A DNA stretch of 64,000 bases from Lamellibrachia columna. Its lineage: Eukaryota > Annelida > Polychaeta > Sabellida > Siboglinidae. The first letter of the stretch is position 1. Each line of letters starts with the position of its first letter. Position numbers and translations under genes: made by a program. Below the pieces are notes generated by a model, which did no database searches, had not been told where the DNA came from, and worked only from the letters and a program-made list of their open reading frames with translations. This document shows positions 52,743-64,000 of the stretch, piece after piece. The stretch is taken from NCBI GenBank assembly GCA_963662155.1, contig OY759271.1:36609527-36673526 (forward strand). The letters run 5' to 3'.

Positions 52743-54952
52743 AGTCTCATTATAATCGGCGTAGAGCTTGTACGTTTGTATGTTATGTTACTCCTAGACG
52801 CTTTGTGTCTCAGTATAATCGATGTAGAGCTTGTACGTTTGTATGTTATGTTACTCCTAGACGCTTTGTGTCTCAGTATAATCGACGTAGAGCTTGTACA
52901 CTTGTATGTTATGTTACTCCTAGACGCTTTGTGTCTCAGTATAATCGACATAGAACTTGTACGTTTGTATGTTATGCTACTCCTAGACGCTTTGTGTCTC
53001 AGTATAATCGATGTAGAGCTTGTACACTTGTATGTTATGTTACTCCTAGACGCTTTGTGCCTCAGTATAATCGACGTAGAGCTTGTACGTTTGTATGTTA
53101 TGCTACTCCTAGACGCTTTGTGTCTCAGTATAATCGATGTAGAGCTTGTACACTTGTATGTTATGCTACTCCTAGACGCTTTGTGTCTCAGTATAATCGA
53201 CGTAGAACTTGTACGCTTGTATGTTATGTTACTCCTAGACGCTTTGTGTCTCAGTATAATCGACATAGAACTTGTACGCTTGTATGTTATGTTACTCCTA
53301 GACGCTTTGTGCCTCAGTATAATCGACGTAGAGCTTGTACGTTTGTATGTTATGTTACTCCTAGACGCTTTGTGTCTCAGTATAATCGACATAGAACTTG
53401 TACGTTTGTATGTTATGCTACTCCTAGACGCTTTGTGTCTCAGTATAATCGATGTAGAGCTTGTACACTTGTATGTTATGTTACTCCTAGACGCTTTGTG
53501 CCTCAGTATAATCGACGTAGAGCTTGTACGTTTGTATGTTATGCTACTCCTAGACGCTTTGTGTCTCAGTATAATCGATGTAGAGCTTGTACACTTGTAT
53601 GTTATGCTACTCCTAGACGCTTTGTGTCTCAGTATAATCGACGTAGAACTTGTACGCTTGTATGTTATGTTACTCCTAGACGCTTTGTGTCTCAGTATAA
53701 TCGATGTAGAGCTTGTACACTTGTATGTTATGCTACTCCTAGACGCTTTGTGTCTCAGTATAATCGACATAGAACTTGTACGCTTGTATGTTATGTTACT
53801 CCTAGACGCTTTGTGCCTCAGTATAATCGACGTAGAGCTTGTACGTTTGTATGTTATGTTACTCCTAGACGCTTTGTGTCTCAGTATAATCGACATAGAA
53901 CTTGTACGTTTGTATGTTATGCTACTCCTAGACGCTTTGTGTCTCAGTATAATCGATGTAGAGCTTGTACACTTGTATGTTATGTTACTCCTAGACGCTT
54001 TGTGTCTCAGTATAATCGACGTAGAGCTTGTACGTTTGTATGTTATGCTACTCCTAGACGCTTTGTGTCTCAGTATAATCGATGTAGAGCTTGTACACTT
54101 GTATGTTATGCTACTCCTAGACGCTTTGTGTCTCAGTATAATCGACGTAGAACTTGTACGCTTGTATGTTATGTTACTCCTAGACGCTTTGTGTCTCAGT
54201 ATAATCGATGTAGAGCTTGTACACTTGTATGTTATGCTACTCCTAGACGCTTTGTGCCTCAGTATAATCGACGTAGAGCTTGTACGCTTGTATGTTATGT
54301 TACTCCTAGACGCTTTGTGCCTCAGTATAATCGACGTAGAGCTTGTACGTTTGTATGTTATGCTACTCCTAGACGCTTTGTGTCTCAGTATAATCGATGT
54401 AGAGCTTGTACACTTGTATGTTATGCTACTCCTAGACGCTTTGTGTCTCAGTATAATCGACGTAGAACTTGTACGCTTGTATGTTATGTTACTCCTAGAC
54501 GCTTTGTGTCTCAGTATAATCGACATAGAGCTTGTACGCTTGTATGTTATGCTACTCCTAGACACTTTGTGTCTCAGTATAATCGACGTAGAACTTGTAC
54601 GCTTGTATGTTATGTTACTCCTAGACGCTTTGTGCCTCAGTATAATCGACGTAGAACTTGTACGTTTGTATGTTATGCTACTCCTAGACACTTTGTGTCT
54701 CAGTATAATCGACGTAGAGCTTGTACGCTTGTATGTTATGCTACTCCTAGACACTTTGTGTCTCAGTATAATCGACGTAGAACTTGTACGCTTGTATGTT
54801 ATGTTACTCCTAGACGCTTTGTGCCTCAGTATAATCGACGTAGAACTTGTACGCTTGTATGTTATGCTACTCCTAGACACTTTGTGTCTCAGTATAATCG
54901 ACGTAGAGCTTGTACGGTTGTATGTTATGCTACTCCTAGACACTTTGTGTCT
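52743..54952. repeat. 63-bp satellite, about 35 copies, with higher-order repeats
   Basis: The unit is tcctagacgctttgtgtctc, agtataatcgacgtagagct, then tgtacgcttgtatgttatgttac. Variants recur in fixed order over 7-8 units (about 440-500 bp), i.e. higher-order repeats. Three of the four CpGs of the unit vary as CpG/TpG/CpA. 63 is a multiple of three and the unit is stop-free in several frames, giving 759-895-codon ORFs that are not supported as genes. Confidence 0.97.
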
Positions 54953-54987
54953 CGGGCGCCAAACTTTCAGCAGGAGTTCAACTACAA

Positions 54988-55326
54988 CCCCGCGGTCGGG
55001 TCATATACGACCCCACGGTACAGTCATCTACACCCCCGCGGTCGGGTCATCTACACCGCCACGGTCGGGTCATCTACACCCCCGCGGTCGGGTCATCTGC
55101 GACCTAACGGTCGGGTCATCTACACCTCCGCGGTCGGGTCATCTACAACCCCGCGGTCGGGTCATCTACGACCTAACGGTCGGGTCATCTACGACCTAAC
55201 GGTCGGGTCATCTACACCCCCACGGTCGGTTCATCTACACCCCCGCGGTCGGGTCATCTACACCCCCACGGTCGGGTCATCTACACCCCCGCGGTCGGGT
55301 CATCTACACCCCCGCGGTCGGGTAGT
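54988..55326. repeat. 23-bp minisatellite, about 15 copies
   Basis: Constant core cggtcgggtcatctac; the remaining 7 bases come in several types (acccccg, acccccca-like, gacctaa, aaccccg, accgcca). It is joined directly to the 63-bp array through a 35-bp spacer. Confidence 0.95.
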
Positions 55327-55329
55327 CGC

Positions 55330-55570
55330 TCTGTTATTTTTTCGGAATTCACCCCACTATTGCTCTTCCTGTGAACAATCCAATTTACCTTTGTTGTTAT
55401 TACGTACACGTATCCATAACGTCATGCGTCTTATCTACGAGTGTCCGAAGTTACGTAATGCAAGTGCAAGGCGTCGCCAGGCGTTATTATAACTGCCAGT
55501 ATTACGTCGCAATTTCGAAAGTTATATTCCCAAAAGCCAACATAATATTGACCAAGTACCAATGCATAGA
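55330..55570 (+). pseudogene. LINE ORF2 C-terminal remnant, paralogue of 11720-11965
   Basis: Plus-strand reading NSPHYCSSCEQ...YECPKLRNA gives a better-preserved Cys-X2-Cys...Cys finger than the copy at 11.7 kb. A 45-50-bp insertion relative to that copy follows 'aagttacg'. Tentatively I/Nimb-like. Confidence 0.5.
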
Positions 55571-56228
<658 letters not shown>

Positions 56229-56391
56229 GATGTGATATATTCTTAAACAATCGTTCGTCGGCGTAAAAATATTAAAAATTTTCGTCTTCATTTGTAATTT
56301 ATCTGACATTTTGATGTTGATTATATACAATATCAAATGTATTCATAGACATAGCTATTAGGAGATAAATACGATTCATCCTTTAACGACA

Positions 56392-56514
<123 letters not shown>

Positions 56515-56586
56515 GACGAACAATAAAAACTGTTTTCTGTTTTAAGTTACGCCGAAGAACGGTTGTTTACGAATATAGCACATAGA

Positions 56587-56590
<4 letters not shown>

Positions 56591-56634
<44 letters not shown>
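56591..56634. repeat. (AT)n tract 3
   Basis: About 44 bp. The sequence after it ('aatttatctgaattttttatgctgaatatacacaatatgaaatgta', in part) resembles that at 56295-56340, so tracts 1 and 3 may lie in duplicated flanks. Confidence 0.9.
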
Positions 56635-56640
<6 letters not shown>

Positions 56641-57890
56641 CTGAATTTTTTATGCTGAATATACACAATATGAAATGTACACGTGTTGTAGTTTTTCTTC
56701 AGTTACCCTGTTTGCCTTACACAATTTTCCTTTCCTTTCTGATGCGCGCGCAACTGGCGATGTGTCTCCGTCTCATTTTACTAATAACGGCTCCGACAAA
56801 TCGATGTGTAAGAAGACGTTAATGGTTATAGACCTCCTAATGACGCCATATTATGCCACCATGTTAATTACACAAAAGTCACGTGATCACATGCATTGTA
56901 ATGCCGCAGGTGAAATTGATATTTGTGTCCACAATCACTCTTTGTTTGGATCTGTAATATGGTTTCCGGTTACAAGCCCCGTGAACTCACCCAAACAATG
57001 AAGGTTTCTTTAACATCGAGGTATTGTACAGAATGTGACCGAATACCGGTTTAGTAACGATGACCTACTTTTGCACCTACAATATAATCTAATTTATAGC
57101 TCTCTGTTAACTCCATTAACTGAACTGACAAAACCTCGCCTGGGGACAAGATATCGCCGAGCGGTTGCCACCGACGCTAAATTTACTATGGTATCTAAAT
57201 TCCCGGCGGTCCGATCACGCGGTCTATGCTGATAGTTGTCGTAAAGGTAACCATTCACCTGTGTCCTGTTTATCACAGCTATTAACAAGTAATTGGCATT
57301 TACGCGACAGCGCCATACAGAAAAGGTCACAAAAACATATTATTCCGAGCGGCTTCTCCTCTCTGGCTAGTCGAGTTCCCGGAATTGATTACGATCGAAA
57401 CATCCGTTAGATAATAAGGTGCTAATATTGTATTAATGCCAAGAGATGTCTTACAGCAGTAACGAATGTAATGTTCGCAAGTCGTGATTAAATACGATTT
57501 CCATAAATCACAGCAACGTGAAGCAGAAAGAAGTTGCTTACATTGGTAAAAGCTGCCCGAGCCATTGGACGGTGACAGAATAAACGTGGCGTTGTGTTGA
57601 TGTTGATTAGCCGTGATGTTCTTGTCTGTGCTACCCGTGCAGTATGTGAAGACGAACGTTTGTTTTTAGACGAGAAAATATATTACTTGCACATTTGTCG
57701 ATAGATTAATTTGTAAAACAAAATGTCGTGTGACGGTGTTGTTCCTTAAATGACGACAGGTGGCGTTCTGTTGCCATGGTGCTAAGAGATAGCATTGTAA
57801 ACAATACGTTGTCCAGATTGCAGCACGTTTGCTATGGGAATAACTTTATACAGTCCCGTGTTTGACACAAACCGTTAAACATTAATTTAC
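56635..57890. other. No supported gene
   Basis: A 108-codon plus ORF (56675-57001) and two overlapping opposite ORFs (57094-57410) have no recognised motif. Confidence 0.35.
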
Positions 57891-58135
57891 TCATTCCCGA
57901 TTTAAGCAGATTTACCCAGATTTTAACCAGATTTAACAAGTTTTAACAAGATTGCCATCCAAGCAAATACTCAGATGGCAAGTGGACACGGGTGCCATGG
58001 ACACTGGCTTATAGAGAGACAAACGTGTTTGTGTAACCCGTCTTCTGAGATATTTATCAGACATATACATGCTGCTAGCATTTGAACAATCTGAAAATAA
58101 TGCGTTCCATTGATTTATTGTCCTTTGTGAAAAAA
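57890..58135 (-). mobile_element. CR1-like LINE 3'-end fragment
   Basis: Same family and orientation as 37.7 kb: tail repeats 'agatttaacaag', 'gccatccaagc', 'cagatggcaagtggaca', 'ttatcagacatatacatgctgctagca', 'ttgatttattgtcctttgtga'. 5'-truncated near 58130 at an A/T homopolymer. Confidence 0.75.
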
Positions 58136-60239
58136 ATTTTTTTTTTTATTTACAATCTGCACTGCTCCTTCACTTCATCCAGAAACATCCACCCACCCAC
58201 TGACACATTCATAAGCCATCCTACCCGGTCAAGAGACAAAGCTTACAGCAGCTATTGCACACATTCACCGTTCCCCCGACTACTTTCCCATTACCTTCCC
58301 ATTACCCGAGTACATTCAATCTCGTTAGGCGGCTAGCCTCTTTCTTCTCAATGACTCTCACAGGCTGCTTGCCTTGTGGGATATGTAGGCGTGACAATTG
58401 ATGACCGTAACCCACTTTCATCCATGGCCTCTTCGAGTAGATCGGAGGCAGCACGGAGTGCATCCTGTGTGACATTGCTTGGCCTATGCACCCTCTGGGC
58501 AACAACACACATTCGCCAAAAAAATTTTTTAGAATAATTATAAATACACAAGGTGTATCATTTATTAAAAGCGATCACTTACTTAAATATGTTTGAAAAC
58601 ATCGAAACGTTTTAAAATAAACTCGATTTGAATGAATGAATAACTTTATTTTGGCTACACATTTTAACATATTTACAACATCAGTTAAGTCACTGATTAA
58701 ACACTAGCGGTAAACCAAGGAGATCCTTTAATTTAATGTTAATCAGCGGTGATTACCTATTGTACAGTAATATATTTTAGCTAATGTTGGGCGTGTCATT
58801 TAGGATCAAGACGTAAAACACTTCTCGGAATTCTCCAAAATGGGAAACACTGTTGAGAAGAAACGAGGACGCCACCTAGAAAGAACGGTGTGCACTAGTC
58901 GGTTGACAAAACTTGAACACGTCGCTGCAGTTATACGGAAATAAGGACACGTCCCACGTATAGACTTTGTCGCTTAGTACCCGAAAACATCCATTTTCTT
59001 TGGTTACGATCACAACACCCGACAGTGCAAGGTGCTAGGATTGTATTAATGTTGTATTAGTTTTATTAATGTCAAAAGTGGTCTTACCAACAAAACGGAA
59101 ATCACACATATCCACAGTTTAAGACTAAACCTATTTCCACTTGAACCAATAACCCAATGACAGTTAACACATTATTTTATCATCGAGACGTCTGAAAACG
59201 CGTCAACGTAGACCATCCTAGCCACTAATAAAAAGGGATGTTAAAAAAGTGTGTTTGGCATCTCCTAAAATAGAGGCAAACAAAGCACTAAGACGTTGCT
59301 AAAAAACTGCTAATGGCAAGCTTTAAGGCTTTTGTTGTCGTTTTCTCTGTGGAATTGTCCGTGATCAGTGTCGGATTAAGGGTGTAGTGGGCTTGAAGCG
59401 GAATAACAATGAGAGGGCCTAACCATACATTTCGGAATTCCAAGTATGGAAAAAACTGAACGACAAGCATTCACAGTGAGTTTTCACATTAACACAGCGA
59501 GTTTTACCAAATTGTCTAAAACCAACCGTTCACCATTGTTTACCGGATGTTGTAAACGAGCAAATCCATTAATTGTTTCAGTTCGGCCTACATCGAAGTG
59601 ATGTAATATTTTGTTTTCAATGTACAACACTGACAGTGCCTTCAATCGACTTTAACTCATGGTTGAGGGGCGCTTTTTATTCGCTTCCAAGTCGGGAACT
59701 AACGCTCGCCTTAGCAATTACTGATCCCGAGGCCCAAGTATACGCGGAGGAATACGGCCTCGTTCGGGAAGGCGGATGTCAGTGATCGGCCGGAAATCAA
59801 ATTGAACATCTGCATCTCCTTGGATTTGGTTAATTCTGAAAAGGAGTATATTTTGCACAGAGCGAAACAAATTATCGATTTTATTTATGGTTCTGTTCAA
59901 GTTCGTCAGATGACCTTCCAACAGTGTGTGGAAAGAAACATATATCTTCTGCACAAAAGGCGAAAGACAAAACAGATTCTGTGCAGCAATCTACAACGCA
60001 TTATTCAATGAAATTGAGCGACTGCGCGCAGCAGGCAATGTAGTCTGCTTGAGGATTGTCTCCCTGATAAACGCTTACATGTCGTGTTACCTGCCGCTCT
60101 TGTTTGCGGCGTTGTCGTAACATTGTTTTCGAGAGTCTTGAATATCAACACGTGAGTCTTGCTTGATGCTTGATGAGATCCTCCCTAAACAGCTGATTAC
60201 AGGTAAACTGGGAGTCAGTAGTAGTCTACAGCTCGAGAT
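58136..60239. other. No supported gene
   Basis: Short ORFs at 58302-58551 (minus; QDALRAASDLLEEAMDESG is helical but unrecognised), 59573-59785 and 59802-60011 (plus) cannot be assigned. Two A/T runs (about 58128 and 58520) bracket a 380-bp segment that may be an insertion. Confidence 0.3.
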
Positions 60240-61060
60240 AACTACCTGTGTGATGCACAGGTGTTTCCCATTTTCCAGTGTGGGATCTTGGACTTCCCAG
60301 ATAGAAGGGACCAACGGCTTTTAATGTCTCTTCCAAAAAACACAGGCAATGTGGGGTGAACGAAATTGCCCAATAACGTGGACTCGAACCCCTCAACTGG
60401 GCATTCGTGGAAGATGTATCACAAGATACGTTTGAGATGTTCGCTATGTGCGATGTCGAGAGCCGGAGGCAGCAAGAACTGAATACTATTTCTCGGCGTT
60501 CACTTCTGAAAGTGTCAATTGGAGAAGCCTGTGGCTGAGGATTTCGCCGAACTCATCACAGATTGCCGACGGCTTGCAAAGATGACGCATAGTATGAGGC
60601 GTTCTCCCTTTACCTGTCGTTAGATGTGTTCCGCCAGAAAGGTGTCCGATAATGCAAGATATGCCCTAACCATGTCCGGTGTGTATCGATTCCACCACCT
60701 CATCGCTGCCCCAAAGGCTAGCAACCTGATGACATATGAAAAGTGATAGAAAGAGCTCCTACAGTTGACGCCAGTACTTTGGTTCATTCCCCGATTCATC
60801 CTGGTCAATTCAAATGTTACGAACCCGTTCACTGGTCTCATTCAGAATCACGCGTTTAGTAACACACCTTCTTTGCAACGGACTGATTTCTTGGATATAA
60901 AATCTCCAATCGGCAGTGAAAATCAGTTTGATGAAGAGAACAACTGCCTCCTAGACAATGCCCTTTGACCTATGTGTGTTGGTGCTTGGAAGTGCCGCGA
61001 GTAAGTGTCTTGCCCGAGGCACTAAAGTCACCATCCAGGTGTTGACAACGGGTTATCCCC
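60240..61060 (+). other. Probable decayed transposon, class unknown
   Basis: 'cccagatagaagggaccaac' with 'ggcttttaatgtctcttcc' (about 60296-60335) and 'taagtgtcttgcccgaggca' (about 61001-61021) are phrases I associate with invertebrate interspersed repeats. Degenerate reading between them (ELITDCRRLAKM) is faintly gag-like. Low confidence. Confidence 0.25.
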
Positions 61061-61269
61061 AGTTCACAAACTGATCAAAAACAGCGACCAGATCTGAATG
61101 TCATACTTATGAACCTGCTTCTGTTTCAGCTGGGTTATCTGAATTATCACGTATGTCCAGTTCTGACTAAAGGTCATCAGGTTCAAATATGCAGGTTCCC
61201 CAATTTCGTCGCTGATGACATTGCTGGGATGTGAATGGGAAGAGAATGCCCACTGGTCTGTCAGTTTCT

Positions 61270-61525
61270 TAGTGCCGTTTTGAATCTTGGGCAATTTCGC
61301 TTACTCTACGTTGTATCAGTTCACTAAGCTGTATAAACGAGTACCTAGCTATATACAGTGGTGGACAGGTGAACGACTAGTTTTCGAGCAATACTTGCAG
61401 CGTGGCTGTAAGCTTTCCAGGGAAGTCGAGTTGGCTTTGGAGTGTACAGTTCTGCCGCCAGGGGTGGAGTATAAAGCGTTTCGATCAGTCACAATGTCAT
61501 GATACCGCGCTATGTAAGAACGTCT
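61270..61525 (+). mobile_element. tRNA-derived SINE, copy 2 (head missing)
   Basis: Matches copy 1 from 'tttgaatcttgggcaatttcg' through 'cagtggtggacaggtgaac' and 'gcagcgtggctg' to the tail 'aaagcgtttcgatcagtc...taccgcgctatgtaag'. The tRNA-like head is absent. Confidence 0.7.
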
Positions 61526-62555
61526 CTTTCCCATTAACACCTTCTTCAATCTCTTTTCTTCCTTGTCTTACTTTCATTTCAACGTTTTCCTTTCCGGTGG
61601 TAAGTATTATGCAATTATACATCTGAGCTACGTCAGTGCGCGTTATGTAGGATTACGACTTAAACACTCCCCAGAACTCACGTGAAATGGGAGACATTAT
61701 TGAGGAGAAACCGGGCCGCAGTTTTGGGAGAACGATGTACGCCTATCGGTTGAGAACGTATGAAGACGTCGTTATAGTGGCAAGGAATGAGGACAAGTCA
61801 CATTTATGGACTTTGTCACAACGCATCATACTCGAAAAAGCCTTTTCACATTATTTCTTTCTTTCCTGTATTCATTATTTCGGCGTTAAACCCACTCAGT
61901 GATACGTGAAACCACTGCGATTACTGCGTCATAATGGAGCAGAAAAGCTCTTTAATACAAGTGCCCCACAGTACGAAATACATCGTGGGAACATTTATAG
62001 ACTGTGCAAATGTGATTTATTTTTCGTACTACATAGCTGAAAAAAGGATAAATTGAAGCGCATTACTGCAGAGATGCGTTAAATGTCGTCTGCTGTTTAG
62101 AATAAAAACGCTGACTGCTCCTCGAGTGCTCAAGGGCGCAACACTAATGGGTCATTCGATAATGGCAGCGGCCTAAATGCTTCATACTAAATCAGAAATG
62201 ACATACTTGGCCGCTCAAGTGACCAGTCAGTCACACAGAAGCAGACGTTCAATTGCTACGTGTTGAGCACGAAGGGTCAACACGTGTAGGGTGTTCACTG
62301 TTTCCGGCCACATTGATTCGTTTCCCGCCATATTGGCGCAGCACAACAGTTGGTAAAATAACCAAGTTCACCCTCACATCATTATCTATTTTTAAATTAT
62401 ACATTTAACGCAAGTTCAGTTCTGTCGAATTGTTTTTTGTTCTTAAAGCGACATTTTTGTAGATGGGCGTCCTCTGGATTTGACATTAACTAAACATCAG
62501 TGGCACACGCACAGGCACGCACGCACACGCGCACACACGCACACACGCACATTGT
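61526..62555. other. No supported gene
   Basis: The 71-codon ORF 61687-61902 has no motif; a CA/CG-rich patch lies at 62503-62551. Confidence 0.35.
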
Positions 62556-62775
62556 GATGCGCGGTGGCGTAGTGGTTAGAACATCGGACTCTCAATGGAG
62601 AGAACTCCGTCTAGAATCTGTCGTTTCGAAGCTTTGGCAATTTCGTTAACTCCGTGTCTTCGTGCAGTAATCGCAGCGTGGCTGAATGCTTCCGAGAGAA
62701 GTCGAGATGGCGTAGGAATGAACAGGTCTGCCAGGGGGTGAAGTGTAAAACGTTTTGAACAGTCCCAATGATTGA
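62556..62775 (+). mobile_element. tRNA-derived SINE, copy 3
   Basis: This copy has the clearest tRNA head in the family: gcgcggtggcgtagtggtta (A-box TGGCGTAGTGG), then 'ggactctcaatggagagaac' and a damaged B box. The shared body and an incomplete tail 'aaacgttttgaacagtccc' follow. Confidence 0.75.
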
Positions 62776-62984
62776 ATATCTTTACCTATTTTTATATATA
62801 CACGCACGCACGCGCACGCGTATTGTATATTCATTTGGCGAAAGAAGACAATACTATAACTTACTTCTGCGTAGGATGACTTCAGGTGCATCCAAAACAA
62901 AACATATGAATTCTAGATCAAACCATGCGACTTGAACGATCCAGTTTCGAACAATTGGAGGTCTTATTTTGGAATGTATTTATT
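62776..62984. other. Nothing recognised
   Basis: Short spacer with a CA/CG-rich patch at about 62800-62822. Confidence 0.4.
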
Positions 62985-64000
62985 GATTTAACAAGATTAA
63001 ACAAGTTGTTATCCCAAGCAACAAGTTCCAGATGGCAAGTGGACAAGGAAGCCACTGGCTTATCGAGAGTCCAACAATTTCATCATCTATGTATAGCCCA
63101 CCCTTATCAGATATCTGTCAATTCTATTTTGAAGCATATTCGCATTACTACATTTACACAATCATTTAACAGTTTATTCCATACATTTATCACCCACTGT
63201 GAGAATGAGTACTTTCTCATGTCCAACCTACACTGTTCGTTAACCAATGCTGCTTTGTGTCCTCTGGTTCTACTGCCTTCTTTAAGTTTGAGGAACATAT
63301 TCCTGTCAATATCCTCATAACCATTCAATATTTTAAGAACTTCTATTTGGTCTCCTCTTAGTCTCCTGGTCTCTAGTATTGTCAAACCACATCCTAATAA
63401 GCGGCTTTCATAACTAAGGTCTCTCATTTATAATTATTTTAGTTGTTCAATACAATATTTCAAATGTGGTCTAACTATTGCTTTGTACAGGGGTCCAATT
63501 AGCTGTTTCTCCTTATATGTAATAGTTCTCCTAATTAGCCAGTGAATTTGATTTCCTTTTGAAGCAGCAATCCCACATTGCTCTGAAACTTTCAAGTCAT
63601 GTTACTCCTAAATCCTTTTCTTGTGTGGTTCTACCTAGTACAGCATCCACCATTTTATATTCTTCGTCCATGTTTCCATGTTCTATGTTTATGCATTTAC
63701 ACTTCCCAAAATTGAATAACATTTGTCGTTTTTCTGGCCATTTAATTCATTTATCTAGATCATCCTTTAAATGTTGTTTATCTGTATCATTTGTAACATT
63801 TCGGAATACTTTTGTGTCATCTGCAAATTCAGTATTTTGCTAGATATGCCATCTTCCAAATGATTTATATTATTAAAAACAGTATAGGGCCTAATACTGA
63901 TCCCTGTGGTACCCCACTCAAAGCAGATTTCCAGTTTGAAATCTCAGCATCTACTATTACTCTGTCTTCTGTGTGTAAGCCACTTTTCTTTCCAGTTGAT
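62985..64000 (-). mobile_element. CR1-like LINE, decayed, runs off window
   Basis: It is colinear with the 37.7-39.2 kb element: tail repeats and 3' UTR (62985-63090), ORF2 tail, thumb, RT. An open piece (63107-63427) reads RDLSYESRLLGCGLTILETR and RRLRGDQIEVLKILNGYED. Upstream the frame is broken by small deletions. At 63840-64000 the strand still encodes degraded 'GVPQGSVLGPILFL' and a preceding segment. The 5' part lies beyond 64000. Confidence 0.85.

Noticed and set aside
52664..55492. 823-, 895- and 759-codon ORFs across the 63-bp array
   Set aside because: They are overlapping frames on both strands produced by a 63-bp stop-free unit; the variation follows CpG transitions, not codon positions.

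Overview
The window is metazoan nuclear DNA and is made almost entirely of repeats. It holds one young, nearly intact Ty3/gypsy LTR retrotransposon, many decayed LINE, hAT, Tc1/mariner and SINE pieces, and an exceptional density of micro- and minisatellites. There are no operons, Shine-Dalgarno sites or dense coding. The element mix (CR1/Rex1-like and other LINEs, a ZBED/SCAND3-type hAT, Tc1/mariner, tRNA-derived SINEs) fits a marine invertebrate, possibly a mollusc. That placement is an inference; no host gene here settles it. || Layout. 0-3.6 kb: LINE 3'-end debris, short arrays, a 45-bp-arm inverted repeat and the C-terminal end of an RTE/L2-like LINE ORF2. 3.63-11.61 kb: the gypsy element. 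Its two 883-bp LTRs differ at one base and are flanked by a 4-bp duplication (ACGT). Gag and pol overlap, with pol in the -1 frame, and an in-frame G GGA AAC heptamer sits at the overlap. A small single-pass membrane ORF lies between pol and the 3' LTR. 11.6-28.9 kb: mostly unique-looking AT-rich DNA with microsatellites, a 41-bp array, a pre-miRNA-like hairpin, a SINE, and one plausible host ORF (15347-15682, minus, secreted and cysteine-rich). 28.9-30.45 kb: a decayed hAT transposon carrying a 12 x 50-bp array. 31.6-32.3 kb: LINE debris and a diverged array. 32.3-37.3 kb: a 5-kb compound array of about 31-bp units with nine embedded (AC)n tracts. It abuts a Tc1/mariner transposase fragment (37.3-37.7 kb) and then a 5'-truncated CR1-like LINE with an intact 433-codon reverse transcriptase ORF (37.7-39.3 kb). 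39.8-57 kb: further arrays (28, 11, 36, 36, 63 and 23 bp units, an uninterrupted (CTG)113 tract, several long (TA)n tracts), LINE debris and a GC-rich island with a possible gag remnant. 57.9-64 kb: more copies of the same LINE family and two SINE copies; the last LINE runs off the window. || How the parts work together. Only the gypsy element looks like a functional unit: LTR promoter and poly(A) signal, primer site, Gag, frameshifted protease-RT-RNase H-integrase, a putative membrane protein and a polypurine tract. The very long ORFs seen across the arrays are products of stop-free repeat units, not genes. At least seven 3' ends of one LINE family are scattered through the window and show how much of it was built by retroposition followed by tandem expansion.
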